The translations under genes were made by a program, and so were the position numbers. Below are positions 1 through 7,429 of a stretch of DNA of 64,000 nt, piece by piece. Under the pieces are notes generated by a model. It searched no databases. It had not been told where the DNA came from and was given only the letters and a program-made list of their open reading frames with translations. This DNA is from Bacillota bacterium (GTDB lineage: Bacteria; Bacillota; Clostridia; Christensenellales; SZUA-584). The DNA lies in assembly GCA_023461435.1 (NCBI GenBank), contig JAEYLC010000010.1, positions 1 to 64,000 on the forward strand, in the 5' to 3' direction. Numbering within the stretch: position 1 is the stretch's first letter; each line of letters opens with the position of its first letter.

Positions 1-125
1 TAATATCACTATTAGACCACTTCAACAAAGTACACTTAGTTACGAATTGAACCGCCGTATACGGAAAACCGTACGTACGGTGGTGTGAGAGGGGCGAAAC
101 CTGATACGGTTAGCCCCTACTCGAT
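1..125 (+). mobile_element. 3' end of a group II intron (domains V and VI)
   Basis: Positions 51-84 fold as a classic domain V. The lower stem pairs ACCGCC (51-56) with GGTGGT (79-84). A GTA/TAC segment and a two-base CG bulge follow, then TACGG/CCGTA closed by an AAAA tetraloop. Domain VI follows at about 87-122, with GGGGC pairing GCCCC and an unpaired A on the 3' side near the end. The intron should end near the CTCGAT at 120-125. Upstream bases 1-50 read like the last codons of an intron-encoded protein (frame YELNRR), but the rest of the intron, including any reverse transcriptase, lies left of the window. The exact 3' junction and the intron class were not determined. Confidence 0.85.
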
Positions 126-249
126 TATTTGGAGGCTGCGGCCCGGTATTTTATGGGGCTGATAACAATGTCTGGCATAACACATCAATTAACTGACAGA
201 ATAAAAGATCACACTGAAAACAGATGCCAATAGTGACAGTATATACAAT

Positions 250-278
250 TTGAATAAATATATTACTCGTGTTAGGAT
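250..278 (+). promoter_or_regulatory. Candidate sigma-A promoter for the SipW-substrate operon
   Basis: TTGAAT (250-255) and TAGGAT (273-278) are separated by exactly 17 bases, about 35 bases upstream of the first gene. It lies between the intron end and the operon, so transcription need not come from the intron. The -10 box is only a moderate match. Confidence 0.4.
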
Positions 279-314
279 TGGCAAGTAGTCAATAATAATT
301 CTTATTAAGGTGTG

Positions 315-1274
315 ATGAGCTTGAGAAAATGGATGAGCAAAACGATGATCGTGCTGACGCTCTTGCTTGTAATGGCAGGGTCTTTAACCGCCGGCACGCT
401 CGCGATATATACCACGTCGATCGATGATCTCGCGCAGGGCAGCGTGTCCGCCAAGGAGTTCGTGTTCTTAGGCGAGGGGACGGACAGCTTCTCTCAAGGC
501 ATAAAGATTGCGCCGACGGAAACGGTCAATTGGCAGTTCAGCGTCAAGAACTATGACGGCGCGCAGATCACCGAAACGGATCTTTATTATAAGCTTAAAT
601 TCAGCGTACAGGCCACAGCGGGCAAAAAGGCGATCGATCCGCTCGTGGTGAGCGTGCTCGACAGCACAGGCCATGTGATCAAGAGCATTAAAGGAACGGG
701 CACGTTTGATGTGACAGGCGCGTTCCCCGTCTCTGCTGCCGGGCAGTCCCAAGGCTATACGGTGAAGATCGACTGGCCGAGCGATAATAGCGTGGATATC
801 AAATACGCGGGAGGCAATTACGGCTCGACGGTCAATGTAAGCGCTCTCGCGTCTCAGGTGCCTTTTGAAGGAAACGAGCCGCCGCAAAGCGATGTGAGCG
901 TGCTTTATGAAACCTCGCCCGCGTGGTCGAACGGCCAGAGCGGCAGCTATCAGTATGAGTACAAGGTGACGGTCACGAACAATTCGGATAAGCCGATCGA
1001 GGACTGGTTCGTGACGTTCGATCTTGCGGGAGACCAGCTGACGCGCGCCTACAGCAACGCGGTGATGACACAGGGCGGTGGCAGCTATAAGTTTGTGAAT
1101 CCGGCCTATAACAACACGGCCACCGACGACATTGCGCCGGGGCAGAGCGTGTCGTTCCGGGGCCCGGCGGTGGGGCAGGGCTCGCAGCCCATCGGCAATG
1201 TAACGGTGGGCGGCAGCAATGTGAGCGCGCAGCCTGCGACATCGGCGAGCCGCTTTGGTGTGACGCTGAATTAA
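315..1274 (+). CDS. SipW-type exported protein with TasA/camelysin-like domain and C-terminal CBM2-like domain
   Basis: This 319-residue protein is probably a secreted cell-surface or matrix component. The N-terminus has a positive patch, a hydrophobic stretch (about 10-28) and then AGTLAIYTTS, typical of substrates cleaved by the ER-type signal peptidase SipW (TasA, CotN, camelysin). Residues about 30-185 form a beta-rich domain shared with the gene at 1565 (common motifs KIAPTETVNWQFSVKNYD and DWPSDNSVDI). Residues about 200-319 resemble family 2 carbohydrate-binding modules (aromatic and Asn/Gly-rich, with YKVTVTNNSDKPIEDW and APGQSVSFRG), which suggests polysaccharide anchoring. ATG at 315 was chosen; a GTG at 312 sits too close to the AAGG. 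Two related genes follow, and a sipW homologue lies at 6890. The CBM assignment is by pattern only. Confidence 0.8.
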   Translation: MSLRKWMSKTMIVLTLLLVMAGSLTAGTLAIYTTSIDDLAQGSVSAKEFVFLGEGTDSFSQGIKIAPTETVNWQFSVKNYDGAQITETDLYYKLKFSVQATAGKKAIDPLVVSVLDSTGHVIKSIKGTGTFDVTGAFPVSAAGQSQGYTVKIDWPSDNSVDIKYAGGNYGSTVNVSALASQVPFEGNEPPQSDVSVLYETSPAWSNGQSGSYQYEYKVTVTNNSDKPIEDWFVTFDLAGDQLTRAYSNAVMTQGGGSYKFVNPAYNNTATDDIAPGQSVSFRGPAVGQGSQPIGNVTVGGSNVSAQPATSASRFGVTLN

Positions 1275-1283
1275 GGAGGAAGC

Positions 1284-1529
1284 ATGAAACTGAAAGCCTT
1301 GGTGGTGCTCGTTCTTTTAGGCGCGGTGCTGGTGTCCGCAAGCGTGGGCACGCTTTCGGGGTACAATGCATCGTCGTCGTTCTCGGCGGCAATCACAGTT
1401 GATACGGAGAAGATAAAAAACAGCGGCCATAAAGACGGCTTGAGCGTGCAGACGGCGGGCGAGGATAATACGGCACCAGCCGCTGCGGACGGGCCGGAGG
1501 CTGCGGAGCCTGAACTGATAAGTGAATAA
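1284..1529 (+). CDS. Small SipW-type exported protein, function unknown
   Basis: This 81-residue protein is preceded by a strong AAGGAGGA site 3 bases before the ATG. Its N-terminus (MKLKALVVLVLLGAVLVSAS, then VGTLSGYNASSSFSAAITV) has the same layout as its neighbours: a short hydrophobic helix, G-T-L, a small/aromatic turn, then a beta strand. The second half is acidic and rich in Ala, Glu and Asp, with no recognisable domain. It lies 9 bases after the CBM protein and 35 bases before the next SipW-type protein, so it is probably co-transcribed with both. It may be a small matrix component or a chaperone for its neighbours, comparable in position to TapA, but no sequence similarity to TapA was recognised. 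Confidence 0.65.
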   Translation: MKLKALVVLVLLGAVLVSASVGTLSGYNASSSFSAAITVDTEKIKNSGHKDGLSVQTAGEDNTAPAAADGPEAAEPELISE

Positions 1530-1564
1530 TGTGCGTTTTGCACAACAAAATTACAGGAGGAAAC

Positions 1565-2095
1565 ATGAAGAAGATTTTACTGACAATTGCTTTGGTTCTT
1601 GTGGTGTCAACATCGCTGATCGCGGGCACACTCGCCATGTATACAACAAGTATTGATAATCTGGCAGAGGGCAGCGTGGTGGCGAAAGAGTTCGTGCTGA
1701 CGGAAGGCGGCACGGACAGCTTTGTGAAGGATATTAAGATCGCGCCGGGCGAAACGGTCAACTGGCAGTTCAGTGTCAAAAACTACGACAGCTCGGTGGT
1801 CAGCGAAACGGCCATGGCGCTCGATTTTGACATCAATGCCCAGCCGACGGACGGCAAGAGCCTTGTGGAACCGCTGACCTTCACGGTGAAGGATAGCAGC
1901 GGTGCGGTGGTCGGTACGGCCACATCGAGCGGCCTCATCAGTTTCTCCGATGAGTTCGCGCTGGCGACGGACGGACAGGAGAAGACCTATACGGTTTCCG
2001 TCAACTGGCCGAGCGATAACAGCGTCGATATCAACTATGCGGGTGCGGGCTACGGCACATCCGTCGCGGTAGCTGTGACAGGCACACAAAAATAG
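1565..2095 (+). CDS. TasA/camelysin-like SipW-dependent exported protein
   Basis: This 176-residue protein starts at ATG 1565 with GGAGG five bases upstream. The N-terminus has a SipW-type signal (hydrophobic helix, then AGTLAMYTTSIDNLAEGSV). The remaining ~150 residues are a beta-sandwich-type domain that closely parallels residues 30-185 of the protein at 315, with near-identical blocks KIAPGETVNWQFSVKNYD and NWPSDNSVDINYAG. It lacks the CBM2-like tail. By analogy with TasA and CotN it is likely assembled into extracellular fibres or a surface layer after SipW cleavage. It is the last gene of the operon and is followed directly by a hairpin terminator. Confidence 0.75.
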   Translation: MKKILLTIALVLVVSTSLIAGTLAMYTTSIDNLAEGSVVAKEFVLTEGGTDSFVKDIKIAPGETVNWQFSVKNYDSSVVSETAMALDFDINAQPTDGKSLVEPLTFTVKDSSGAVVGTATSSGLISFSDEFALATDGQEKTYTVSVNWPSDNSVDINYAGAGYGTSVAVAVTGTQK

Positions 2096-2128
2096 TTTAT
2101 AAAGTTTATTTGATATAGATATGATTTG

Positions 2129-2157
2129 AGCGTTGCTGAAAAGCAGCGCTTTTTCTT
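2129..2157 (+). terminator. Rho-independent terminator of the SipW-substrate operon
   Basis: AGCGTTGCT and AGCAGCGCT form a 9-bp stem around a GAAA loop (2129-2150), followed by TTTTCTTTT. It lies 33 bases after the stop of the third gene. Confidence 0.9.
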
Positions 2158-2161
2158 TTAC

Positions 2162-2195
2162 ATAAAAAAGGAAGCCGCTTTTCAGCAGCTTCCTT
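2162..2195 (-). terminator. Rho-independent terminator of the AIM24-family gene
   Basis: On the minus strand GGAAGCTGCT-GAAA-AGCGGCTTCC forms a 10-bp stem (2170-2193) followed by six T residues. It closes the minus-strand transcript that ends at 2213 and sits back to back with the plus-strand terminator. Confidence 0.88.
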
Positions 2196-2212
2196 TGACA
2201 ATTGGGAGATTG

Positions 2213-2893
2213 TCAATTGTTGTTTGTGGGTATAAACGGTATGATCCGTGCGGCGAAGCCCGGCAGCGTCATCGTCTGCAGCCACACCTTGCCGGGGCCC
2301 GTGAGCCGCGTATTCAGCAGCCCTTCGCCGCCGAACAGTATGTTCTTGAAGCCCTTTATCATCATGACCTCGTAACCGACATTCGCTTCATAAGCCGCAA
2401 TGTTGCCCGTATCCACGATCAGCGATTCGCCGGGCGCGAGCGTCTTTTCGCAAACGGCGCCGTCGATCTCGATAAACGCGAGCCCTTTGCCGCTGAGCTT
2501 TTGCAGTATAAAGCCTTCGCCGCCGAACAGCCCCGCGCCAAGCCCCTTCACCACGTGCGCGCTGAGCACCACATCAGGCTGCGCGCAGAGAAACGCGCTC
2601 TTTTGTACGACGATGTCGCCGCCGGCTATATCGAGCGGTACGATGGCGCCAGGGAACGTGGACGCGATCGTGATCTCCTGATTCGGCGCGACAGCCGAAT
2701 AGGTCGCGAGAAACAGAGAATCGCCGCTCAGCATGCGGCCAAGACCCTTTAGCAGACCGCCCTTCATATTGGTCTCCATCTGTACGCCGGACGTCATCCA
2801 CGACATGCCGCCGGACTGCGTGTAAACCGCTTCGCCTTGATTGAGCTTGATCGTCACGGCGGGCAGATTGCCGTCGAAAATCTCATATTGCAT
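2213..2893 (-). CDS. AIM24/TIGR00266 family protein
   Basis: This 226-residue protein matches the AIM24 (TIGR00266) family throughout. Features are an N-terminal beta strand with SGGMSWMTSGVQMETNMKGG, a middle part with LFLATYSA and FPGAIVPLDI, and repeated Gly-rich strands such as GLGAGLFGGEGFILQKLSG and NILFGGEGLLNT. The fold is a double-stranded beta barrel; the bacterial role is not settled. A good GGAGG site lies before the start. Its neighbour at 2934 is a membrane protein in the same direction and its own terminator lies just downstream. Confidence 0.88.
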   Translation of the reverse strand: MQYEIFDGNLPAVTIKLNQGEAVYTQSGGMSWMTSGVQMETNMKGGLLKGLGRMLSGDSLFLATYSAVAPNQEITIASTFPGAIVPLDIAGGDIVVQKSAFLCAQPDVVLSAHVVKGLGAGLFGGEGFILQKLSGKGLAFIEIDGAVCEKTLAPGESLIVDTGNIAAYEANVGYEVMMIKGFKNILFGGEGLLNTRLTGPGKVWLQTMTLPGFAARIIPFIPTNNN

Positions 2894-2933
2894 AATACGC
2901 CTCCGATTATTAATTTCGAATTTCCGTCAATGC

Positions 2934-3602
2934 TCACAGTGAGTGGAACGGCACGCTCAGCATCATCACGACGCCGAAAACCAATGCGGCCAGCGATACG
3001 CCCGTGACGACGAATTTTGTCTTCATGTTATTGAATGTGCTCACAATGCCGAGCATGAACAGCACCACAGCGAGTACGACCGTGACGAGCCCCTGCTTGT
3101 CGTCCAGCTGATTGGCAGCCGTGCCTTCTTCAATTTTCGCCTGTCCTTCCTCATACGTGGCATTGCCTGCCTCATAATAGCTTTCGACGAAGCCTTCCAT
3201 CTCAAAAGGAGACGCGTATTCTTCCTGAGCGTCAGCCCATTCGATGGCCGCGCCCAGCTCATCCGTGACGTTCTCATACATGAGCTGGTCAAGCTTGTAC
3301 TGGAGCCTCTCCACGCCGTCCGTGTTTCCGGATGATTCCGCAAACGCGAGATCGACTCTTAAGCTGTTGATCTCATTCCATGTGGCTGAATCCTCGGCGA
3401 TCGACTGAGAGGCTTCGTTGTAAAGCTGGTTGGCGTTGGCGATGATCGCATTGCCCTGCGTGTAGCACTCCGCCTGATCGCCGCTGTACAGAGCGCTCTG
3501 CCACGACGCGTACGCCGTCAGCACCGCGGTGACACCGAGAACGATCGCGATGAACAGCTCAAAACGGCGCGAAAACTTCTCTGAATTGATGTCTGTTTTC
3601 AT
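2934..3602 (-). CDS. Membrane protein of unknown function, three predicted helices
   Basis: This 222-residue protein begins at the ATG at 3602, with AAGGAG seven bases upstream; the longer open frame reaching 3884 has no ribosome site. One transmembrane helix lies near residues 14-32 (LFIAIVLGVTAVLTAY). A long polar, acidic, probably helical segment follows (about 35-165), and two helices lie at the C-terminus (about 172-192 and 200-219). The layout resembles DUF4337-type proteins, but this is from general shape only. It stands 40 bases upstream of the AIM24-family gene on the same strand and is probably co-transcribed. No function can be assigned. Confidence 0.7.
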   Translation of the reverse strand: MKTDINSEKFSRRFELFIAIVLGVTAVLTAYASWQSALYSGDQAECYTQGNAIIANANQLYNEASQSIAEDSATWNEINSLRVDLAFAESSGNTDGVERLQYKLDQLMYENVTDELGAAIEWADAQEEYASPFEMEGFVESYYEAGNATYEEGQAKIEEGTAANQLDDKQGLVTVVLAVVLFMLGIVSTFNNMKTKFVVTGVSLAALVFGVVMMLSVPFHSL

Positions 3603-3699
3603 AATCTGCTCCTTAAATATATTCATTTGAATTGATATGTATTTGTATCCCCCAAGGAGATTTAAGCATAGAGGAATCAACCGATAATCAACCAAACAA

Positions 3700-3727
3700 A
3701 ACAAAAGCGCCTTGTCCGACGCTTTTT
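3700..3727 (-). terminator. Terminator after the BTAD response regulator
   Basis: AAAAGCG (3703-3709) pairs with CGCTTTTT (3720-3727). On the minus strand the stem is followed by TTTTGTTTTG. It ends the kinase/regulator operon. Confidence 0.7.
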
Positions 3728-3748
3728 CGCTCAATTTTGATGTGAAAT

Positions 3749-4840
3749 TTACAATAGCTTTTTCAGAGAGGCGGGAGGTTCTTCGCCAAACTCGGTTAAA
3801 TAGTGGTTCCGAAAATTCTGGTAGACCTGATAGGCTTCCCGGGGCTGACCGTCGGCACGGTAAAGTGACATCAGACGAGCGCACGCACGCTCGCTTGTTT
3901 CATTGTAATGAAGCATTCTGCGCAGCACATCCGCGGCCTTTGTCAGGTGCCCTGCTTTTTCGTATTCAACGCACAGGCTGATAGATAAATCCTCAAAGAG
4001 GCGCTCGTAATAGGCTTGATGCTCCACAAGCCAGACGTAGTCCCTGCCTTCCATAAAAACGCCGTCATATACCTGAAGCGCGCGTTCCAGCGTCTGCACA
4101 CGCTCTTTTGTGTCATTCGGCAAATGAAGCGCCGCGCAGAACACATCAAGGTCGCTCGTGACGCGGTCGGAATTGATGCGGTAGCTGTCAAGATTGCGCA
4201 GCAGTATATCGGTGATGCCGGTTTCGCAGAACCGATTTCGAATGTTATAGGCGGTGGTATGGAAATTGCGCACGGCCCGCTCCTCGGTCATATCGGGCCA
4301 CAGCAGCGCGCAGATATAGTCCCTCGAAACGGGCTTGCCGCGCTGGCTTAACAGCAGAGCCAGCAGCTCTTCCGTTTTCTCCGTTCTGAACGCCGCGACT
4401 TCGTTCGGCTGAATGAAAAGGTAGAACTGGCCGAAGACTTTAAAATGTGGCGCGGCGGCTTGCCGCTCGCGCACGATACGCTTGTATCGCGACACGCGCT
4501 CGATATGCCGCCGGACATCATCGAACTGGACGGGCTTTAGCAGATAACCGATCGCGTTCAGCTGATAGGCCTGAAGCGCGTATTTTTCATGCGCCGTCAC
4601 AAAAATGACCTCGAGATTCGGGTTTTTCTCCACAAGCAGCTCGCTGAGCGCCAGCCCGTCTAATTCGGGCATTTCGACGTCGAGAAAGGCCACATCCGCC
4701 TCGAGGACGGCGTCATGCGCTGCCGCTTCGCTTGGGTTCTGATAAGCCTCAAGAAACCTGACGCCCGGGATTTCTCTCAAGATTCGCTCTATCCGCATGA
4801 GCGAGAGCTTTTCATCGTCCACTGCTATTGCGCGTATCAT
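3749..4840 (-). CDS. Response regulator with receiver, winged-helix and BTAD domains
   Basis: This 363-residue protein has an N-terminal receiver with acidic residues D8 and D9, phosphoacceptor D54 (AFLDVEMPELDG) and a conserved KP near 101. A winged-helix DNA-binding domain (about 134-225) and a bacterial transcriptional activator (BTAD) helical-repeat domain (about 235-363) follow. This is the layout of SARP-like regulators of the Firmicute type. ATG 4840 was chosen because it follows GGAAACGACG and overlaps the last 29 bases of the kinase gene, giving translational coupling. The partner kinase is therefore the gene at 4812-6737. The closest divergent target is the sipW cassette at 6890. 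Confidence 0.9.
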   Translation of the reverse strand: MIRAIAVDDEKLSLMRIERILREIPGVRFLEAYQNPSEAAAHDAVLEADVAFLDVEMPELDGLALSELLVEKNPNLEVIFVTAHEKYALQAYQLNAIGYLLKPVQFDDVRRHIERVSRYKRIVRERQAAAPHFKVFGQFYLFIQPNEVAAFRTEKTEELLALLLSQRGKPVSRDYICALLWPDMTEERAVRNFHTTAYNIRNRFCETGITDILLRNLDSYRINSDRVTSDLDVFCAALHLPNDTKERVQTLERALQVYDGVFMEGRDYVWLVEHQAYYERLFEDLSISLCVEYEKAGHLTKAADVLRRMLHYNETSERACARLMSLYRADGQPREAYQVYQNFRNHYLTEFGEEPPASLKKLL

Positions 4841-6737
4841 CGTCGTTTCCTTTCGGTATTTTGAATGAGACGGTTGTGCCCACGTCCGCACTGCTTTCTA
4901 CGCTAAGGCCGCTGCCGTACAGGTGGAGCAGCCGGTGATGGATGTTTGTCATGCCGACGCTCTTGCCCGTGTTGTCCAAAAGTGAGCTGAGCTTTTCGGG
5001 AACGATGCCCGCGCCGTTATCGCTGACAGATACCGCGATATCGTCACCGTCCTGCCGTATCCAGAGCACAACCTCGCCGCTGCCGGCCTTTTTGCGGACG
5101 CCGTGGCGTATCGCGTTCTCAATGAGCGGCTGTATGGTCAGCGGTGGCAGCTGAAACGAAAGATTGTAATCGATCCGGCTTTGCACCGACAGGTTGTCGA
5201 AACGGGCCAGCTCCAGATCAACATAATACTTCACGAGCGCGAGCTCGCGCTCAATCGGCACACAGCTTTCAAGATTCTCAAAATCAAAGCTTCGTCGCAG
5301 ATACTGCGCGAGCGAATTGATCAGGCGGCTCGCTTCCTCCGGGTTGATTTTGAAGGTCTCATCGATCGCGGACAGTGAGTTGAAAAGAAAATGCGGCTTG
5401 ATCTGCGACTGAAGAAAGGCCATCTCCGTCTGATGGATGCGGTCCTTGAGCTTGTCGTTTTCCAGCAGCTGCATTGAGAGGCTGATGCTGTGGCGATAGC
5501 TGTCCGCGTTATCCCGCGCGATCGCGAACGATTCCATGAGCAGCAAGGAGAAGAACCCGAACGCCGATATTTCGCCTATCGGATTTTCGAGCATGCCGTT
5601 TTGATACAGCGCGTCAAATACGGTGAGTATCAGCAGCAGCAGCACCGAAAAGAACATCGGGAGCGCGTTTTTGCGCGACCGCAGCACGGCGCGGCCCAGC
5701 GCGAAGAGCGTGTAGAGTATCGTCAAAAGCAGGTGGATTTCGAAAACGATCACAAACTGCGTAAATAGGCTGACCGGCGCGGCGATCACAAAAAGCGAGA
5801 ATGCTGTGCCCAAGCCGAAGAAAATGAGTGTCAGCCGCCGCGAAATCTCATCCGGAAACCGCCGTTTCATCAGGAAGAGCATGATCGGGTAAAAGAGCAG
5901 TATCGCGAGGTAATCGAACTTGACGATCAGCTCGAACGGAAAGCCCTCGAAAAGACGCGTCACGGCGCGGTCCCCGTTGGCAACCATGCGCATCGTCGCG
6001 CCGACGCAGAGCAGCACGAAAAGCAGGCTCTGCCTGTCTTTGCGCAGCACATAGATGGCGACATAATACACGGCCAGCGTCACGAACGCGCCGATCATAA
6101 ACAGATCTTTATAAATCACGGCCCTGTTCAAGCTTTCGATTTGGCCGGGGGCGCCGAAATAGATCGCGTGCCACATGCCGTTGCGCGCATAGATGAAATT
6201 CGACGAATGGACAATGATATCGGCTTCGCTGCTCCTGGCTGTGAAATAGCCGGTCTGCGGCAGAAACGAGGGTTTAAAACCGTCTGCGCTGTCGGCAACG
6301 GTGCCGTTTTTCGCGATCAGCTCATCATCCGCGTATACGTCGTATGACACGGACAGCAGAGGGATATACAGCGCGTATTTTTGGCCGGGAGTGAGCCCTG
6401 ATACCGTCATGCGGTAAGTGCCGAAGCCGAAGCCCGGCAGCTTTTTGCCGCCTATTTCAATGTTGTTCCATACGCCCGGTATGGAGGCGCCGACGGCGGT
6501 CTCTTCATTTCCGATAAAATCCCCGTCGTAAAGCAGCTTATCCCAATAAAACTGCCAGTCGCCGGACAGTCTGACGACCTTGCCGTCTGAAGCTTCAATA
6601 TTGTATTGGCTGTGATGTACATTGGGAGAATCGGCGCTGAGCATCAAGCTCAGCAGGGAATAAGAAAAAAAGCCGATCAGCAAGACCGCAAAAACAAAAA
6701 TGATGGTTTTTCCATGCTTTTTAAGCAAACATGACAT
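4812..6737 (-). CDS. Sensor histidine kinase with extracellular sensor, seven-helix (7TMR-DISM-like) region and LytS-type kinase
   Basis: This is a 641-residue membrane kinase. After an N-terminal helix (about 11-31) comes an extracytoplasmic beta domain with a galactose-binding-like pattern (LSGDWQFYWDKLL and SIPGVWNN). About seven membrane helices follow (200-400), as in 7TMR-DISM sensors. The cytoplasmic part has a coiled-coil lead-in, the His_kinase motif QSQIKPHFLFNS with phosphoacceptor His449, and a HATPase domain with LIENAIRHG and DNGAGI. It overlaps and is coupled to the BTAD regulator. The signal is unknown; a carbohydrate-like ligand is possible from the sensor fold. It is transcribed divergently from the sipW cassette with about 150 bases between. 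Confidence 0.9.
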   Translation of the reverse strand: MSCLLKKHGKTIIFVFAVLLIGFFSYSLLSLMLSADSPNVHHSQYNIEASDGKVVRLSGDWQFYWDKLLYDGDFIGNEETAVGASIPGVWNNIEIGGKKLPGFGFGTYRMTVSGLTPGQKYALYIPLLSVSYDVYADDELIAKNGTVADSADGFKPSFLPQTGYFTARSSEADIIVHSSNFIYARNGMWHAIYFGAPGQIESLNRAVIYKDLFMIGAFVTLAVYYVAIYVLRKDRQSLLFVLLCVGATMRMVANGDRAVTRLFEGFPFELIVKFDYLAILLFYPIMLFLMKRRFPDEISRRLTLIFFGLGTAFSLFVIAAPVSLFTQFVIVFEIHLLLTILYTLFALGRAVLRSRKNALPMFFSVLLLLILTVFDALYQNGMLENPIGEISAFGFFSLLLMESFAIARDNADSYRHSISLSMQLLENDKLKDRIHQTEMAFLQSQIKPHFLFNSLSAIDETFKINPEEASRLINSLAQYLRRSFDFENLESCVPIERELALVKYYVDLELARFDNLSVQSRIDYNLSFQLPPLTIQPLIENAIRHGVRKKAGSGEVVLWIRQDGDDIAVSVSDNGAGIVPEKLSSLLDNTGKSVGMTNIHHRLLHLYGSGLSVESSADVGTTVSFKIPKGNDDDTRNSSGR

Positions 6738-6889
6738 TCACTCAATCATCCGAGGTTTATTTCATTTGTTGCAATATGATTGTATATGAAATCACGGTGA
6801 AAGACAAATTGATTTTTGGTTTTCAAGGCGCTTATGCGTTGTTTTGCTCTTGGCGCAGATAATAAAAGCAGAAGAACTCATGGAGGCTT

Positions 6890-7420
6890 ATGTTGCGGCA
6901 GGATAAACGAACGACCGATGCGCAGATTGAACAAATGCGGCTTTTGATCGCCCGTGAAAAACAAAAAGAAATGGGCGTGCGCGTGCCGCTGACGAAAAAG
7001 CAGCGTGTGAGAAAAATTCTGAACATTGCGGCACAGGCTGTATTTTCACTCATCGTGGCGGTGCTGGTCTTTTCGCTCGTGTCGGTTTACATCGCGAAGT
7101 CGAAGGGAGAGGTGCCGACGGTTCTCGGCGCGTACTCGTTGTTCGTTGTGGAATCGGGCAGCATGGAACCGACGCTGACGGTGGGCTCGGTGATACTGAG
7201 CAAAGCGCCCGATGATGCCGGGCAGCTCAAATCCGGCGACATCGTGACATTCCGCACGGAAACGGGCTATGTGGTGACGCACCGCATCATCGAGGTCATC
7301 GGCGGCGATACCGTGATGTACCGAACCAAAGGCGATAACCCGATCAATTCGCCGGATGAGGAACTGCTTGTGCCCGAGCGCGTGATCGGGGTGCTTGTGC
7401 TGAAAATCCCGTTGACTTAA
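6890..7420 (+). CDS. sipW: Signal peptidase I, SipW (ER/archaeal) type
   Basis: This 176-residue protein has a charged cytoplasmic N-terminus, one membrane helix (about 47-69) and an extracellular protease domain. The active-site block ESGSMEPTL contains nucleophile Ser91. Where prokaryotic-type enzymes have Lys it has TGYVVTHRI with His131, the Ser-His arrangement of SipW and ER/archaeal peptidases. GDIVTFR and TKGDNPINSPD are also conserved. It most likely cleaves the SipW-type substrates encoded at 315-2095. GGAGG (6882-6886) is only 3 bases from the ATG, so the TTG at 6893 is a possible alternative start. Two coupled genes of an unusual ABC-like pair follow. Confidence 0.92.
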   Translation: MLRQDKRTTDAQIEQMRLLIAREKQKEMGVRVPLTKKQRVRKILNIAAQAVFSLIVAVLVFSLVSVYIAKSKGEVPTVLGAYSLFVVESGSMEPTLTVGSVILSKAPDDAGQLKSGDIVTFRTETGYVVTHRIIEVIGGDTVMYRTKGDNPINSPDEELLVPERVIGVLVLKIPLT

Positions 7421-7429
7421 ATTGCAGCG

